Shown here: in pieces, positions 11,396-21,600 of the stretch
How positions within the stretch are numbered: position 1 is the stretch's first letter
Layout of the letters: each line of letters starts with the position of its first letter
From: Candolleomyces eurysporus
Taxonomy: Eukaryota; Basidiomycota; Agaricomycetes; Agaricales; Psathyrellaceae
DNA: 64,000 bases
Direction of reading: 5' to 3'
NCBI GenBank assembly: GCA_027579435.1
Contig: JANBPK010001213.1
Coordinates: 1 to 64,000, forward strand
Program-made: the position numbers and the translations under genes
The notes under the pieces: model-generated
Seen by the model: the letters and a program-made list of their open reading frames with translations, nothing else
What the model was told of the DNA's origin: nothing
The model's database searches: none

Positions 11396-12568
11396 ATGTC
11401 CACGACCACGACCTCTTCTGCACGATTCAGGGACCCACGATCTCCTCTCCGACCCTGTTTCTCGAGGATGAACAGCAGCGAAGGTCCCGCACCCCTGGTG
11501 CACGTCGCCAGCCGATTATTTAAGCAAGCCGATCCAGACGTTCCTCCGGGCATAGCTTTTTATGAGCCACAGCTCTCTGTAGAGACTGAGCCTACGACCC
11601 CAACTTCCCTCGATGCTCGAGGTCGATCTTACGCGTTGGAAGAAGATTTTATATTGGAAGACCCGAGCAGCGCATATCACCCTCTCACCACTTCGTACGA
11701 AGAATCTGAAGATGGAGAAGGGTCTCCCTTGGGGGACGTATTTCTGGAAGACGACTGGGATGGAAGTTCCCCTGTATCTGAATTTTCCGACGAGTGGGAG
11801 GAAGAAATCGAGTGGCAAGTGGAGGAAGAAGAAGAAGATGACGATGGAGGCGAATGGTACCAAGGCTCCGGAACCATTACGCCTACGACGCCTGCTATCA
11901 TCTCAAAACTTGACGACCTTGCTTCCAACATTCGTTCTCTTTCCGTGTGGGATGCAGACGAAAACGAGAGTTCAGTCGAGGTGGCTCGAGAAGAGGAGGA
12001 CGAGATCTTCACCGCAGAAAAGCGCCAGTTCTACTCAGAATTCGAGATTGTGACCAATCCTGTAAGTATTACGCATCTCTCACTTACTTCAAACCCTCTC
12101 ACTTCACCACAGTCGGTCTTCAAATACAAATACCTGATCATCCCCGAAGCAGCTCTCAATGGCGTACACCACCTCTCCCGCGCCTCACACGGCTTCTTCA
12201 ACCTAAAACCCTACACCTCCCTCCTCGACACTCTCCACGTCTCAGACCCAGAATCCTGGAAACTCTGGCTTAAACTCCAAGACTACTCCATCGACAGCGA
12301 AGACTGGGCCGACCCTATCCTCGAACACCCTTCATTTTTCAACCAATACGCGACGTTGATATTCGTCGAAAGGCCCGGGATGTTTTCGAAGGGTGGAGAC
12401 CCGATTTATGAATTTATTGGTAATTTTTATGTGAGAAGGCATGATCCTGTGCTGGCGAAGGGGAATCGGCCAAGACCTGGCTCCTTTGAGAGGGTGCTAG
12501 CTGATTCGCCTTATCTTTCGGCCTCCCTTGTCATCCTTCAATTTGTGGAAGATCCATTCATTCAGTAG
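11396..12568 (+). CDS. unknown protein with acidic N-terminal half, paralogue of 9770-10610
   Basis: Open for 390 codons. A perfect donor GTAAGT at 12062 and an acceptor at 12111-12112 define a 51-nt in-frame intron; if spliced the protein has 373 residues, and the joined text FEIVTNP-SVFKYKYL reads better than the retained form. Residues 1-220 are disordered, acidic and Ser-rich. The C-terminal domain contains YLIIPEAALNG, ATLIFVERPG, YEFIGNFYVRRHDPV and ASLVILQFVED, matching the neighbouring paralogue. Not recognised as a named family. The paralogue lacks the acidic extension, so this copy gained it or the other lost it. Confidence 0.75.
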   Translation: MSTTTTSSARFRDPRSPLRPCFSRMNSSEGPAPLVHVASRLFKQADPDVPPGIAFYEPQLSVETEPTTPTSLDARGRSYALEEDFILEDPSSAYHPLTTSYEESEDGEGSPLGDVFLEDDWDGSSPVSEFSDEWEEEIEWQVEEEEEDDDGGEWYQGSGTITPTTPAIISKLDDLASNIRSLSVWDADENESSVEVAREEEDEIFTAEKRQFYSEFEIVTNPVSITHLSLTSNPLTSPQSVFKYKYLIIPEAALNGVHHLSRASHGFFNLKPYTSLLDTLHVSDPESWKLWLKLQDYSIDSEDWADPILEHPSFFNQYATLIFVERPGMFSKGGDPIYEFIGNFYVRRHDPVLAKGNRPRPGSFERVLADSPYLSASLVILQFVEDPFIQ

Positions 12569-13114
12569 ATATTTATTCAAATGTAGCCATAGTTTCGTCC
12601 ATGTATTATGCTTTCATCCTATGCATATGCCCCTGTAAAAAAAAANGCGTTCAGCACATCCCCCGTCGAGGTGAAATGTAGTGCCAATTGAGGCAAAAGG
12701 TTTACGGGCGACACGTCCCACTGCGCGACTGACGACATGCCCTGATCTCCGAAGACTAACTCGGCGAGCCCTGCTAGTTGCGGAATTGCTTCCCTGGCTA
12801 GTCAAGGACGGATTATTCCAAGACCGGGTCACGCCTTAAGGTGCGAGGGTCTGTGGAAACCAAGTTTTCTGGAGGGGACAGTCTTGAACCAGCGCACTGA
12901 TGGAATGGATTCGCTGAGAGAAAGCACCCGCATTCCCGACTGGCGGCCACTACAGCCGTTGAACCAAATGGTCATTCTGAGTCTATGTTGTAATTATGCT
13001 GTCATGATGATATCACACCGCCCATATGGCTGTTGACGAAAGGCTCGAGCTGTGCTCTTCAACCCTCCCCGTTAACCACAACTTGAGTGGGGATTTACGC
13101 CCTTTCACGAACTC
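12569..13114. other. intergenic, no gene recognised
   Basis: Short spacer with an A run ending in an N at 12646, probably near a polyadenylation site. Nothing coding was identified. Confidence 0.5.
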
Positions 13115-14259
13115 ATGGCCAGCCTCTTTGTCTCACCAGTCATCGAAATTTTTCGATGGAGCCTCCAACCAGTGGCTCCATTCACCTGGTTTGGATTTCC
13201 TATCAGCACACTCGACGTGGTGGCCACCTTTCGACTATGCATTGTGCTACGGCAAGTGCGAGAATTAATGCAGGCCGCTCACATTGCCAAGAAGTCTAAA
13301 GGGGAGGTCGAGGAACATTCCTTTGCCAAGCGTTTAGCAACGACGCTTCTGGTCGTGTATGGAGGAGAGGCGATTACTGGTACGTACTATTCGGTGCAAA
13401 TACGCAACTATCCTCCTAGGATTCACCTTTAATAATGTACACAGCTCCAATGCTCGGGATTCCACCATCGTTCATGGTCTCTGGAATTGTGCCTGCTTTG
13501 TACGCAGCTGTACAGGCCATCGTGGATAACCTACCGTCCGTCCCGGCGCCCTCGGCGGAGACTGAGCTGCCCCTTTCGATCTTGGATGGCATTACTCGTG
13601 CTTATTTGCTCTGCAACCTCATCCCCCCGGCTGTGACCACCAATACCTCTTCACTCATCGCCTCCTCTCCGTGGACATTGCTCCTCACCTCCTTGGTAAG
13701 TCATCCCACATCAGCGCAGCCGTTACGTTTACCTGCCTCTTACACCGACCCAACCTAATACGGCACTGACCATCCTTTTTTGCTTGATTTCAGATCACGG
13801 CCAACGCGGGCTTCTTCTTCGTAAACCTCTTCTCCTTCCTCAACCCAACCTCTCTATCAGTCCAAACGCCAGCTGAACTCCAACCCTACGGATGGACAGC
13901 GACCGACCTCTGGTGTGCGCCCGCTGTGACCGCGATTTACGCGCTTTTAACGCATGCTCAACCTTTCTGGGCTGAATTGCATACCGTCATTTACGAATCA
14001 ATCTCTGGCTCCCAGGCCCAGGCACAAGGAAAGCCTGCGGTGGAACCTTTGGACCCCGAACTGGCCAGAGCGATCTGCGCTGTCCTTTTGTCGGGTTTGT
14101 TCCTTGGGAAGACTGCGAAGAACTTTGGGCTGTTGCCTAACCCCACGGCTAAGGCTCCGAAGATAGGTACGCTGTGATTCTCTTCTTCACGTAACTCGTC
14201 TTTTGCTGATTTTGCGAATCACCGACGTCATCTTTACAGCCAAGAAGAAGACCCAGTGA
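13115..14259 (+). CDS. multi-pass membrane protein with C-terminal dilysine motif
   Basis: Four exons (13115-13379, 13445-13695, 13794-14166, 14240-14259) sum to 302 codons plus stop with consensus borders; the last exon encodes only seven codons. Family not recognised. Several hydrophobic stretches are visible, for example FIWSL/WFGFPISTLDVVATF near the N-terminus, LATTLLVVYGGEAITG, SGIVPALYAAVQAIV, ITANAGFFFVNLFSFL and AICAVLLSGLFLG. The protein ends KKTQ, which fits the KKXX signal that returns membrane proteins from Golgi to ER when the tail faces the cytosol. ER residence is therefore inferred, not shown. It is convergent with the secreted-protein gene that follows. Confidence 0.75.
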
Positions 14260-14553
14260 ACGTCAACGGCTCGTTGTACGGCCTTTTCGACGATGTTTAT
14301 GCGAGTCCACGGACCTGTTCGAATACTAGAGCTCCCAAGTGCCTGTTATTTCCGACGCGCTCGTTCTTAATTCGATATAGACACGTTTCGTTTGACTGAA
14401 GCACGTTCTTGGGAAATCCTTTACTCAGGAAACACGAAAACCGTATCATTACGTGCAAAACCGGTACAAATTGCACAAAGGAACGCTCGAGTCAATACAG
14501 GGATCATTCTCAGCTGACGTTGACAAGCTGCGCCTCCAAACCCAAACAGACAC

Positions 14554-15428
14554 CTAAGCGCTCTTGCAATATCCATCGCTGTTTCGAATGAAGTTGATGC
14601 TCCCATCCGGCTGGGTCTGTCCGCCAGTATTGGTCGCATCCGCGATGGTGTGGCACCTGCTGTACAACGAGCAAGTCAGCTGGGTGCTTCCATCTTTCCC
14701 GTTCACGTCGTTGTAAGCTGAACACCGATTCATGAGTATTAATGCTCATCGTCAGAAAGTAGCAGGGTAGCTATTACGCACTGTTGACAAAGTTGCACCC
14801 TTCGACGGTGTTGCACATAGCCGTGCAGTCTGCAAAACAAATGCTATTATCAGCCACCACACTTCATAATAACGACGTCGTAATCAAGGGTATCGAAGCA
14901 TGAACGAACCTTCGATCGTGTCAACCAACCCAAAAGTCAGATAGTCATCTGCCTGGGTCGCGCCGGTGGCGTTCGTAAACGTCGCGGTGTACCCAGGAGG
15001 AGCAGGAGGCAGCGTAGGGGTCGGAGACGGGGTCACACTCCGAGTCTTCGTGGTCGTCGGTTTCGGAGGAGGAGGCCTGGGGCACTGGATGTACTTCGGA
15101 TGCTTCTTCAAGATTTTGCAAATGGGCTGCGAGTAACGAACAGTGCAGAGGTTAGGCGCGTCGCCTCACATCTAGGCCGATAGAGAAACAGGAAGGAGCT
15201 ACTCACCCCAGACAAGCAAGGAAGCCTTGGGTGCTTGTGAGGATTTTTGCCGTAGTACCAGCCAGGCTTGGCTCCGGGTCGTCCAGGATGCTGAGGGGCA
15301 CCGAAGTGGTTACCACGACTGAGTGCATCGACGTTGAACGCGTTGATGTTAGTGGTATGAGAGGGTTCTGCGATGGCCCCAGTAATCACGAGAGAGAGAA
15401 GGGTGGTCAAAGTGGCGGCGAATTTCAT
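14554..15428 (-). CDS. secreted protein with Pro/Thr linker and Cys-rich PAN/apple-like end
   Basis: Four exons (15428-15207, 15126-14910, 14829-14782, 14717-14554) sum to 216 codons plus stop. A clear signal peptide opens it (MKFAATLTTLLSLVITGAIA). Then come a short region with the block PGAKPGWYYG, a Pro/Thr-rich linker (PRPPPPKPTTTKT), and a C-terminal domain with DYLTFGLVDTIEDCTAMC, GCNFVN, LTCSLYSRCHT and a final GYC. The regular Cys spacing in DCxxMCN..GCxF..C resembles PAN/apple folds, which bind protein or carbohydrate. Similar mushroom proteins are, from memory, often called fruit-body-specific; I cannot verify that here. It is extracellular by inference. A tandem paralogue lies upstream at 16174-17051 on the same strand. 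Confidence 0.85.
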
Positions 15429-15529
15429 CGTGAGGGGTGGTACTGTCGCGGTAAGTGTGCTCGAACAGGGCGTCAAAGAAAATCAAGAGAGCCCAGTAAG
15501 CTGAAGAATAAGCGCAGGCAGTACGAGCA

Positions 15530-15536
15530 TTTTATA
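15530..15536 (-). promoter_or_regulatory. TATA box of the secreted-protein gene
   Basis: TATAAAA read on the minus strand, about 102 bases before the ATG at 15428; a usual fungal distance. Confidence 0.5.
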
Positions 15537-16173
15537 CCGTCTCTTCGGAGGCTTTTTCACCCACGAAGAAGGGGTCGGTGGAAAAGATTTAAAGTTAGAG
15601 AGCGAAAAAGAAGTAAAATCATCATCAACGTCGGTCCAGGTCTTCTTTGACATCTTTTGTGAAATAGTGCATGTACGTCCTGAGATCTTTTGTTGGCTAA
15701 GTCCGGCAAAGCGTAAGGGCGCGCTTCAAGTTTACACACGTCTATCGCGCCTTTTTGTCACGTCCGGTCGGAATGATAGGAACCGGAATGCGCGATGTAA
15801 AGTATACAGCACGGTGCCGTAAAGCGTACGGCGAGCATTCAGACGAAGCGTAATTTCACCTAGAATTGGAACAAGGAGCAAAGAGGATATTATTTTGACG
15901 CGTTTCTAAGAACCACAGGCACATGAAGCTTGACTCACCATTTCGCCTAGCTATAGACTACGCGTACGGTAGGAGGAGATTCATTAANAAATGTCAATGT
16001 ATTGGAATAGAAGGGGAGACAAAGGCTGCATACGACGGGTATATACAACGTTATAGTTTATAGATGAAATTATCGTAGCTTCGCAAAGTCTAGGGGGAAA
16101 ATCTGAGAAAGGAGGGCCCAAATCATAGTTCGCTTGTTCCGAAAGGATCAGAAAGAAGGGCTAAACCAGGGGA
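15537..16173. other. spacer between two tandem secreted-protein genes
   Basis: No coding exon seen. It holds the promoter of the downstream copy and the 3' end of the upstream copy, with a single N at 15988 in an A-rich stretch. Confidence 0.5.
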
Positions 16174-17051
16174 TTATTTCTTCTTGCACCATCCATTACT
16201 GTCCCTGATGTAATTGACACTGCCGTTGGGTTGCGTCTGCCCACCAGTATTGGTCGCAGTCTCCGCGGTATGACACCCCTTGTACAGGGAGCAAGTCAAC
16301 AAGGGACTTCCGTCCTTGCCGTTGACATCGTAATACGCTGTAACATACGTATTAGGAACCAGAAAAACTGAACTAGAACAGTCTAAAGCTTACTATTAGC
16401 AAAGCCGCATTCAGGGATGGAGTTACACATTTCCTTGCAATCTGCATCGCCATGTTAGCAAAAGATCCTGATATCTTCTTAAGTAGGAACTTACCTGCAA
16501 CTGTGTCGACCAGACCGAAGGTCAAGTAGTCCCCACCTTGGGTAGCGCCAGTGAGGTTCTTGAACGTCTGTGTATAGCCATCCCCAACAGGTGGCTTTGG
16601 AGGAGGAGGGGGTGGGGGAGGATGAGGAGGCCAAGACGGTGGAGGGGGCCATTGAGGGGGAGGGGGAGGCCAAGTGGGGCCATCCCGGAAAGACCGGGGG
16701 GCTTAGGCGGGGGGCTTCGGGCACTGAATGACCCAAGGGAACCATGGAAGAACCGAGCAAATAGGCTGTGCAGTCCAGGGTCAGTTATGAGATTCCTAAT
16801 CAGAGATGAATATTCAGACTTACACCATGCAAGCAAGGAAGCCAGGGGAAGAGCCAGGGGAAGTTACCGTAATACCAGCCAGGTTTTGCACCAGGCTGCC
16901 ACGGCCTGACAGGCGCTCCATAGAAGTTCTTAGCGCTCATGTCCACTCCGCCGAAGATGGACAGAGGATCGGCATTGATTGTCGAAGGTGCAGCAGCAAC
17001 AGAGGCAGCACCAGCTGCAATTGCAGTGGTGATGAGGGCGCTGAGTTTCAT
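16174..17051 (-). pseudogene. tandem paralogue of the secreted protein with an in-frame stop
   Basis: Same plan as its neighbour: signal peptide (MKLSALITTAIAAGAASVAA), PGAKPGWYYG block, Pro-rich linker, then DYLTFGLVDTV, DCKEMCNSIPECGFAN, LLTCSLYKGCHT and final GWCKKK. Exon borders match the paralogue. In the linker, after VIQCPKPPA, a TAA at 16703-16705 interrupts the frame, while the sequence on both sides stays in the same frame. It lies in C-rich runs where a base-count error is easy, but no single indel repairs it because both flanks are already in frame. It is either a genuine nonsense mutation, a compensated pair of errors, or an unrecognised splice. The domain on either side is otherwise well kept, so loss would be recent. 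Confidence 0.65.
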
Positions 17052-17113
17052 AGCTGGGAGGTAGAGAGAAGAGATGGGTTTTCTCTGGCGGTATAGAATA
17101 ACGATAAGACCGC

Positions 17114-17119
17114 TTTATA
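17114..17119 (-). promoter_or_regulatory. TATA box of the second secreted-protein gene
   Basis: TATAAA on the minus strand, 62 bases before the ATG at 17051. Its presence in both paralogues suggests the promoter was duplicated with the gene. Confidence 0.5.
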
Positions 17120-17821
17120 TGTCGGCAGAGGGTATTCCTATAATTAAGGAGAGCTCGGACACACTTCAGTGTCGGCGATCCGAGATCAGGGCGTGCATTT
17201 CCCTTTGACATATCGAAGACATTCGTGTGCCCTATCAAAGAAGTTGGCGGGGTATGGAACGCAATAGAACCCTATTCACCATGATCTGCATAGTACGCAC
17301 AATCCAGAGTTTATGAAAAAGCATCACACCAGCCAGGTAATCTCGTCGTCAGATTTTGAGCGTAAACCAGGCCAACCTGTGGAGAAAACCCCTTCAGAGA
17401 ACGATATACAAAAATACCGCATTTCCCCACAGAGCTGCCAGTCTGAAAATCAATATCAGACGTTAACGTTTGAGCTGTTGTACTCCGGGGCCAGAACAGA
17501 AGCTCACTTTCACCCACTCAACCTCCCGCCCGAAGCTTGATGCAAAACTAAGCACTTGACAGATCCTGGGGAGCCGACAAGATAATCCTCTTTCAGGAGT
17601 TCCTGGAACACAAGGGCCTTATTCCACACGCATCCAGCGCAGACGACGTTGAGGCGCCCTTTGGAGTTCGTTGGCAAGCTTGAACGCGTCGCGACGCGTG
17701 AACTGCGCCAGCAAACGCGTTCGGAAAAGACTTCTCACGATGTTGTTTGCCGAGCCGTTTGCCGACATAACCCAGGGTTTGCTTTGACGGACGGTGTCAT
17801 TCTTTTCTTCATACCGCCACG
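17120..17821. other. divergent promoter region
   Basis: Lies between the minus-strand secreted-protein copy and the plus-strand MCP1-like gene. The open frames here are short, overlapping and unlike any family. No further motif supported. Confidence 0.5.
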
Positions 17822-18613
17822 ATGGAAGGCAAGCCCAACAAGTTTGTTGAACGAATTCTAACGACACTTGCACACGGTTCGGCTCCCTTTATCACCACCT
17901 TCGTGTTGGTCCATCTATCTGCACCAATCCTAGCCAATGTTGGCGGTTCTTCGATGGCTTCGAGTACAATGGCAAGTTCCACCGAAATTCTGGTGTTGAA
18001 AGCCTTGATGATTGACCTCTATCACCTATTCAATCAGCTCTTAGGACGGGAATACTACCAAACAGATTTCGGAGAAAAGGCTCTGGTACTAGCGCCAATC
18101 ACGGTCCACATTCTCAGTGCGACGTTGAAACGGCTTCTTGCCTCTAAGCCTGGGGAGGAACCACGTCGATGGTCGAGCCCGTTAACTGTAACAGGCTACG
18201 CAGTTGGATTTCTGTTCTTCCCAATCCACTATCTCACGCACCGAGTCCATCCAGCTGAAGACGTAGCACCCATATTCGCTGTCGGTCCTGCAGAACTCGA
18301 TTACGAATTCGTCAAAGTCGGACTGCAAAAATGGCCGATTCGAAGCTGGATTCTGTACGGGGGCCTCACGGTACTTACGACACTCCACCTCACAGGCGGT
18401 GGAACGATCCTATGGAATCGGTGGATGAAAGGTCTTCTTCCCAATTTGCCAGTTCTCAGCCGGAAGACGAGAAATCGACTTGCCTTGGGCTGCCTGGCCC
18501 TTCCTACTCTAACAGGGCTTTATTTCTTGTCGAAAGAACCTTTGATGACATTTTCGTCGACAATAGAACGATATACAGCAGCTTTCATGACTTCTTCAGT
18601 ATATCGTTTATAA
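17822..18613 (+). CDS. MCP1: MCP1-like mitochondrial membrane protein (DUF1691 type)
   Basis: Single exon, 263 codons. About five hydrophobic helices: around residues 22-42 (APFITTFVLVHLSAPILA), 88-108, 121-140, 175-198 and 218-236. The blocks VHLSAP, GYAVGFLFFPIHYLTHR..P and LHLTGG, with His and Arg inside membrane segments, fit the repeated DUF1691 unit of yeast Mcp1. Mcp1 is a mitochondrial outer-membrane protein that, with Vps13, supports lipid supply between organelles and can suppress loss of the ER-mitochondria tether. That role is carried over by homology only. Its stop is 31 bases from the stop chosen for the convergent ATPase gene, so the two 3' untranslated regions probably overlap. 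Confidence 0.75.
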   Translation: MEGKPNKFVERILTTLAHGSAPFITTFVLVHLSAPILANVGGSSMASSTMASSTEILVLKALMIDLYHLFNQLLGREYYQTDFGEKALVLAPITVHILSATLKRLLASKPGEEPRRWSSPLTVTGYAVGFLFFPIHYLTHRVHPAEDVAPIFAVGPAELDYEFVKVGLQKWPIRSWILYGGLTVLTTLHLTGGGTILWNRWMKGLLPNLPVLSRKTRNRLALGCLALPTLTGLYFLSKEPLMTFSSTIERYTAAFMTSSVYRL

Positions 18614-18644
18614 TACATCGTGGGCAATGACCATATTTACACCT

Positions 18645-21600
18645 CTAATCACCATTGGGAGAACACCATCCAGCCTTCGATTCGATCACTATCACGGGTA
18701 AAGCTTGACGTTCGAATGTTATTGCCTCGAGCCCCGAGACCGCATGCTCAACGTTCGCATTGTCGGGACTAGAAGAGAAGACTTGTCAACCAGCTTCTCC
18801 CACTGTCACAGTTAGGCATAACTTACACATCATTAACCCCTTGATATCGCGGACCCTCAAATGTTCCACAGAGCTACGGAGAATAACGACACGGAGGGAA
18901 GCCCAGGCTAAGATCAAAACTCCGAAGCCCATCGGAATGAGCCAGTAGAGCGGGGACAAGTGGTAAGATCCATTGAACACGACATGCAGGGGAGGTGTGT
19001 AAACGATGAACATGCCGAGGCACGCGCCTGCCAGAATGCCAAAGAAGTTCCACTTGTTCATGATCACTCTTCTTCCGAACGGGAAACTGAGCCGTGCCTT
19101 GACCGCGAAGACCTGTAGGGATGAGAAAGTGGCAGAGTTTCAGCACTTAGGAGATGTTCGTCTGGAATTGCGCGTACATTGAAGCACTGAAGGATGAAAA
19201 TAGACAGATATACTGTTTTGCATGGGATTAGGGGTCAGTGGGATCAAGAAGCATGGACGATGATCGTGCAGCAAACAGACCTATAGATTGAGCTTGCGCG
19301 AAGGCATCAGCCTGGTGCGGTCCGTCGAGGATTCTTCCGGCATAATTTACGAAGTCGGGGCTGTCCTTCTTGAAATGCACTAAGCAATAGAAATCAGAAC
19401 TGGAAGATCTGTGTCAGAGAAGCAAGTGCCGTGCCTCCTTACCTCCGAGTTTTTGCGCCCTCTGAAGGTCGTTTGGGCTGAAGCCGTTCCTGTAGAACAC
19501 GACAAAGTATCCGACCAAGCTATGTACAACAGGTGTGGTTAGCAACACAGCTGAAAAGAATCAAAACGGAGAGTATGACTGACCAGCCGATAGCCTCTAT
19601 CATCCCAACTTCCAAGTATGCGTAGCTCAGGAGCTTAGCGTCCACCAAAGTCTCGTCATCAGTAGGTTCCAGAAGGTCTTCCCAGAAGACCCTGGTGAAA
19701 GGCTTCCGGAAAGTCGTGAACGCGCGAGAGATTCGGCTGGGCTGGATGACTTCGCCAGTTTCTGGGTCATGGGCAAGCGTCCTCAGCCTTCTCAACCCCT
19801 TCCTCTTTCGTGAATGAATAGAACGCTCAGTCACTAAGATGGAGCTTAAGCACGTGTGCACAGCATGAGACGTATGGACTGCCTACCTGGTTTACGAGGC
19901 TTGAGTCGCATCAACCCATCTGCAGTCTCGGGAACATCCCATGCGAAAGAAAGCTGGTGTCCACCGGCGTCAGCCCCATATATTGAGAATTAGAAAGACG
20001 CGTACCGCGATGAGGAGCTCAAACCCAAGATCTATGTCAGAATCCATGAGTGCCTATGTTTAATGTAGCGGAAGGAATCCATTTACCAGTCACGAGAATG
20101 AGGATAGCTGACAACGGGAGTGGAATGGGAACGACGACGTCTAATCGAGAAAGGTTGAGCGGGTTTTCAAGACCGTGAGTTGACTTGACCACGTACAAAG
20201 CAATTGAGGAATAACCTCCGGGGAACTGTGCGAGATCGTGTATCTGTTTGGGTTCGCTCAACGCATTTTCCCTCAAGTCACGGGGAACAACGTACTGAAT
20301 CGACCTCTTGAGGTTAACGAATATCTGACGACCTTCAGCCACACCCTCTGTGTCAAGTAGTTCAGCCATGGGTCCCATACTAAGACGAGGACTTCAACTA
20401 CACTTACTGACAACAGAAGCAAAGTTATCATCTAATCGCGGTTCAGCAACTGAGTGTGAGCAGTAAAAGGTGGCTGACGGGGAGACAGACCTAATAGAAT
20501 CATATTCGCAGCTTCCTTAGAGACGTCAGAGCCCGACATATTCATCGCGATTCCGAGGTCGGCCTTTTTCAAAGCTGGGGAATCGTTAACACCGTCTCCT
20601 GTCACTCCAACGATGTGGCCCAAGGCTTGAGCGCGTTTGACTGAAGAAAAGAGTTAGCCTTGACTTGCGAGAGACTGTGAATGGTGCATAGGTATCCTAC
20701 CAATTTCGAGTTTATGCTTCGGCGAAGTCCTCGCGAAAACGATCTCGTCTTTGCTGAAGACTAAGATAACAAAGAAATCGACACGTCAACATTTATCAAC
20801 CTAGGAAAACAACGAGGGAGGACGAACTTTGATCCCACTGCCACCCCTGCAACTCATCAATATCGTCTCCGTGAACGACCACGGCCGACACTTCGTCATC
20901 GTAGACATCTTCAATCGCACGATTGGTTTTCTTAGCTAGAGTTTCCCTCGTATCTCCAAGAACGAGGTTGATCTTTCGCGCGATGGCTTCTGCTGTCTTC
21001 GGGTGGTCGCCTACAGGAGGGGGAATCATGAGTTAAGGAGGTAGAATAACGGAGAAGAGGCGAGAAATATGGGTTTAGAACTAGACTGACCAGTAACCAT
21101 CATAACCTTGATACCCGCCAACCGAAGTGTTCCAATGGCCTCTCTGACACCATGTTTAGGAGGATCTTCTAACGAAACTAGTCCAATGAAGCAGTAAGAC
21201 TTGGTTGGGTACTTGTCATCTGTCTTGGAAAATGCGTAGTCCGGTGGGTATTCGTCCCCGCTAAGCAAGAGTTGGGCGCAAGCAATCACACGGTGGCCTC
21301 GAGATGCCATGTACTGATAAACAGTAACCAACGGTAGATAGTACGGACGGTGAGCATAGGGTGTTATAACAGTCCAAGACACGGAGACCTACGTCATATG
21401 CTTCGTCGTATTCTTCCTTGAACGCGTCTGTGATGGGCTCGATGGTTCCGTCTTTCAAGTAGGTAGAGCATTTGGCTAGGACTCGTTCAGGTGCACCTTT
21501 GATGTAAAGGGTCAGCTCTCCGCTGTCGTGTGGTTTATGGGCCTGCTCAACGCATCAGTGGATAGTCCTTTAATAGTCGAAGGCAGGAAACCCACGATCG

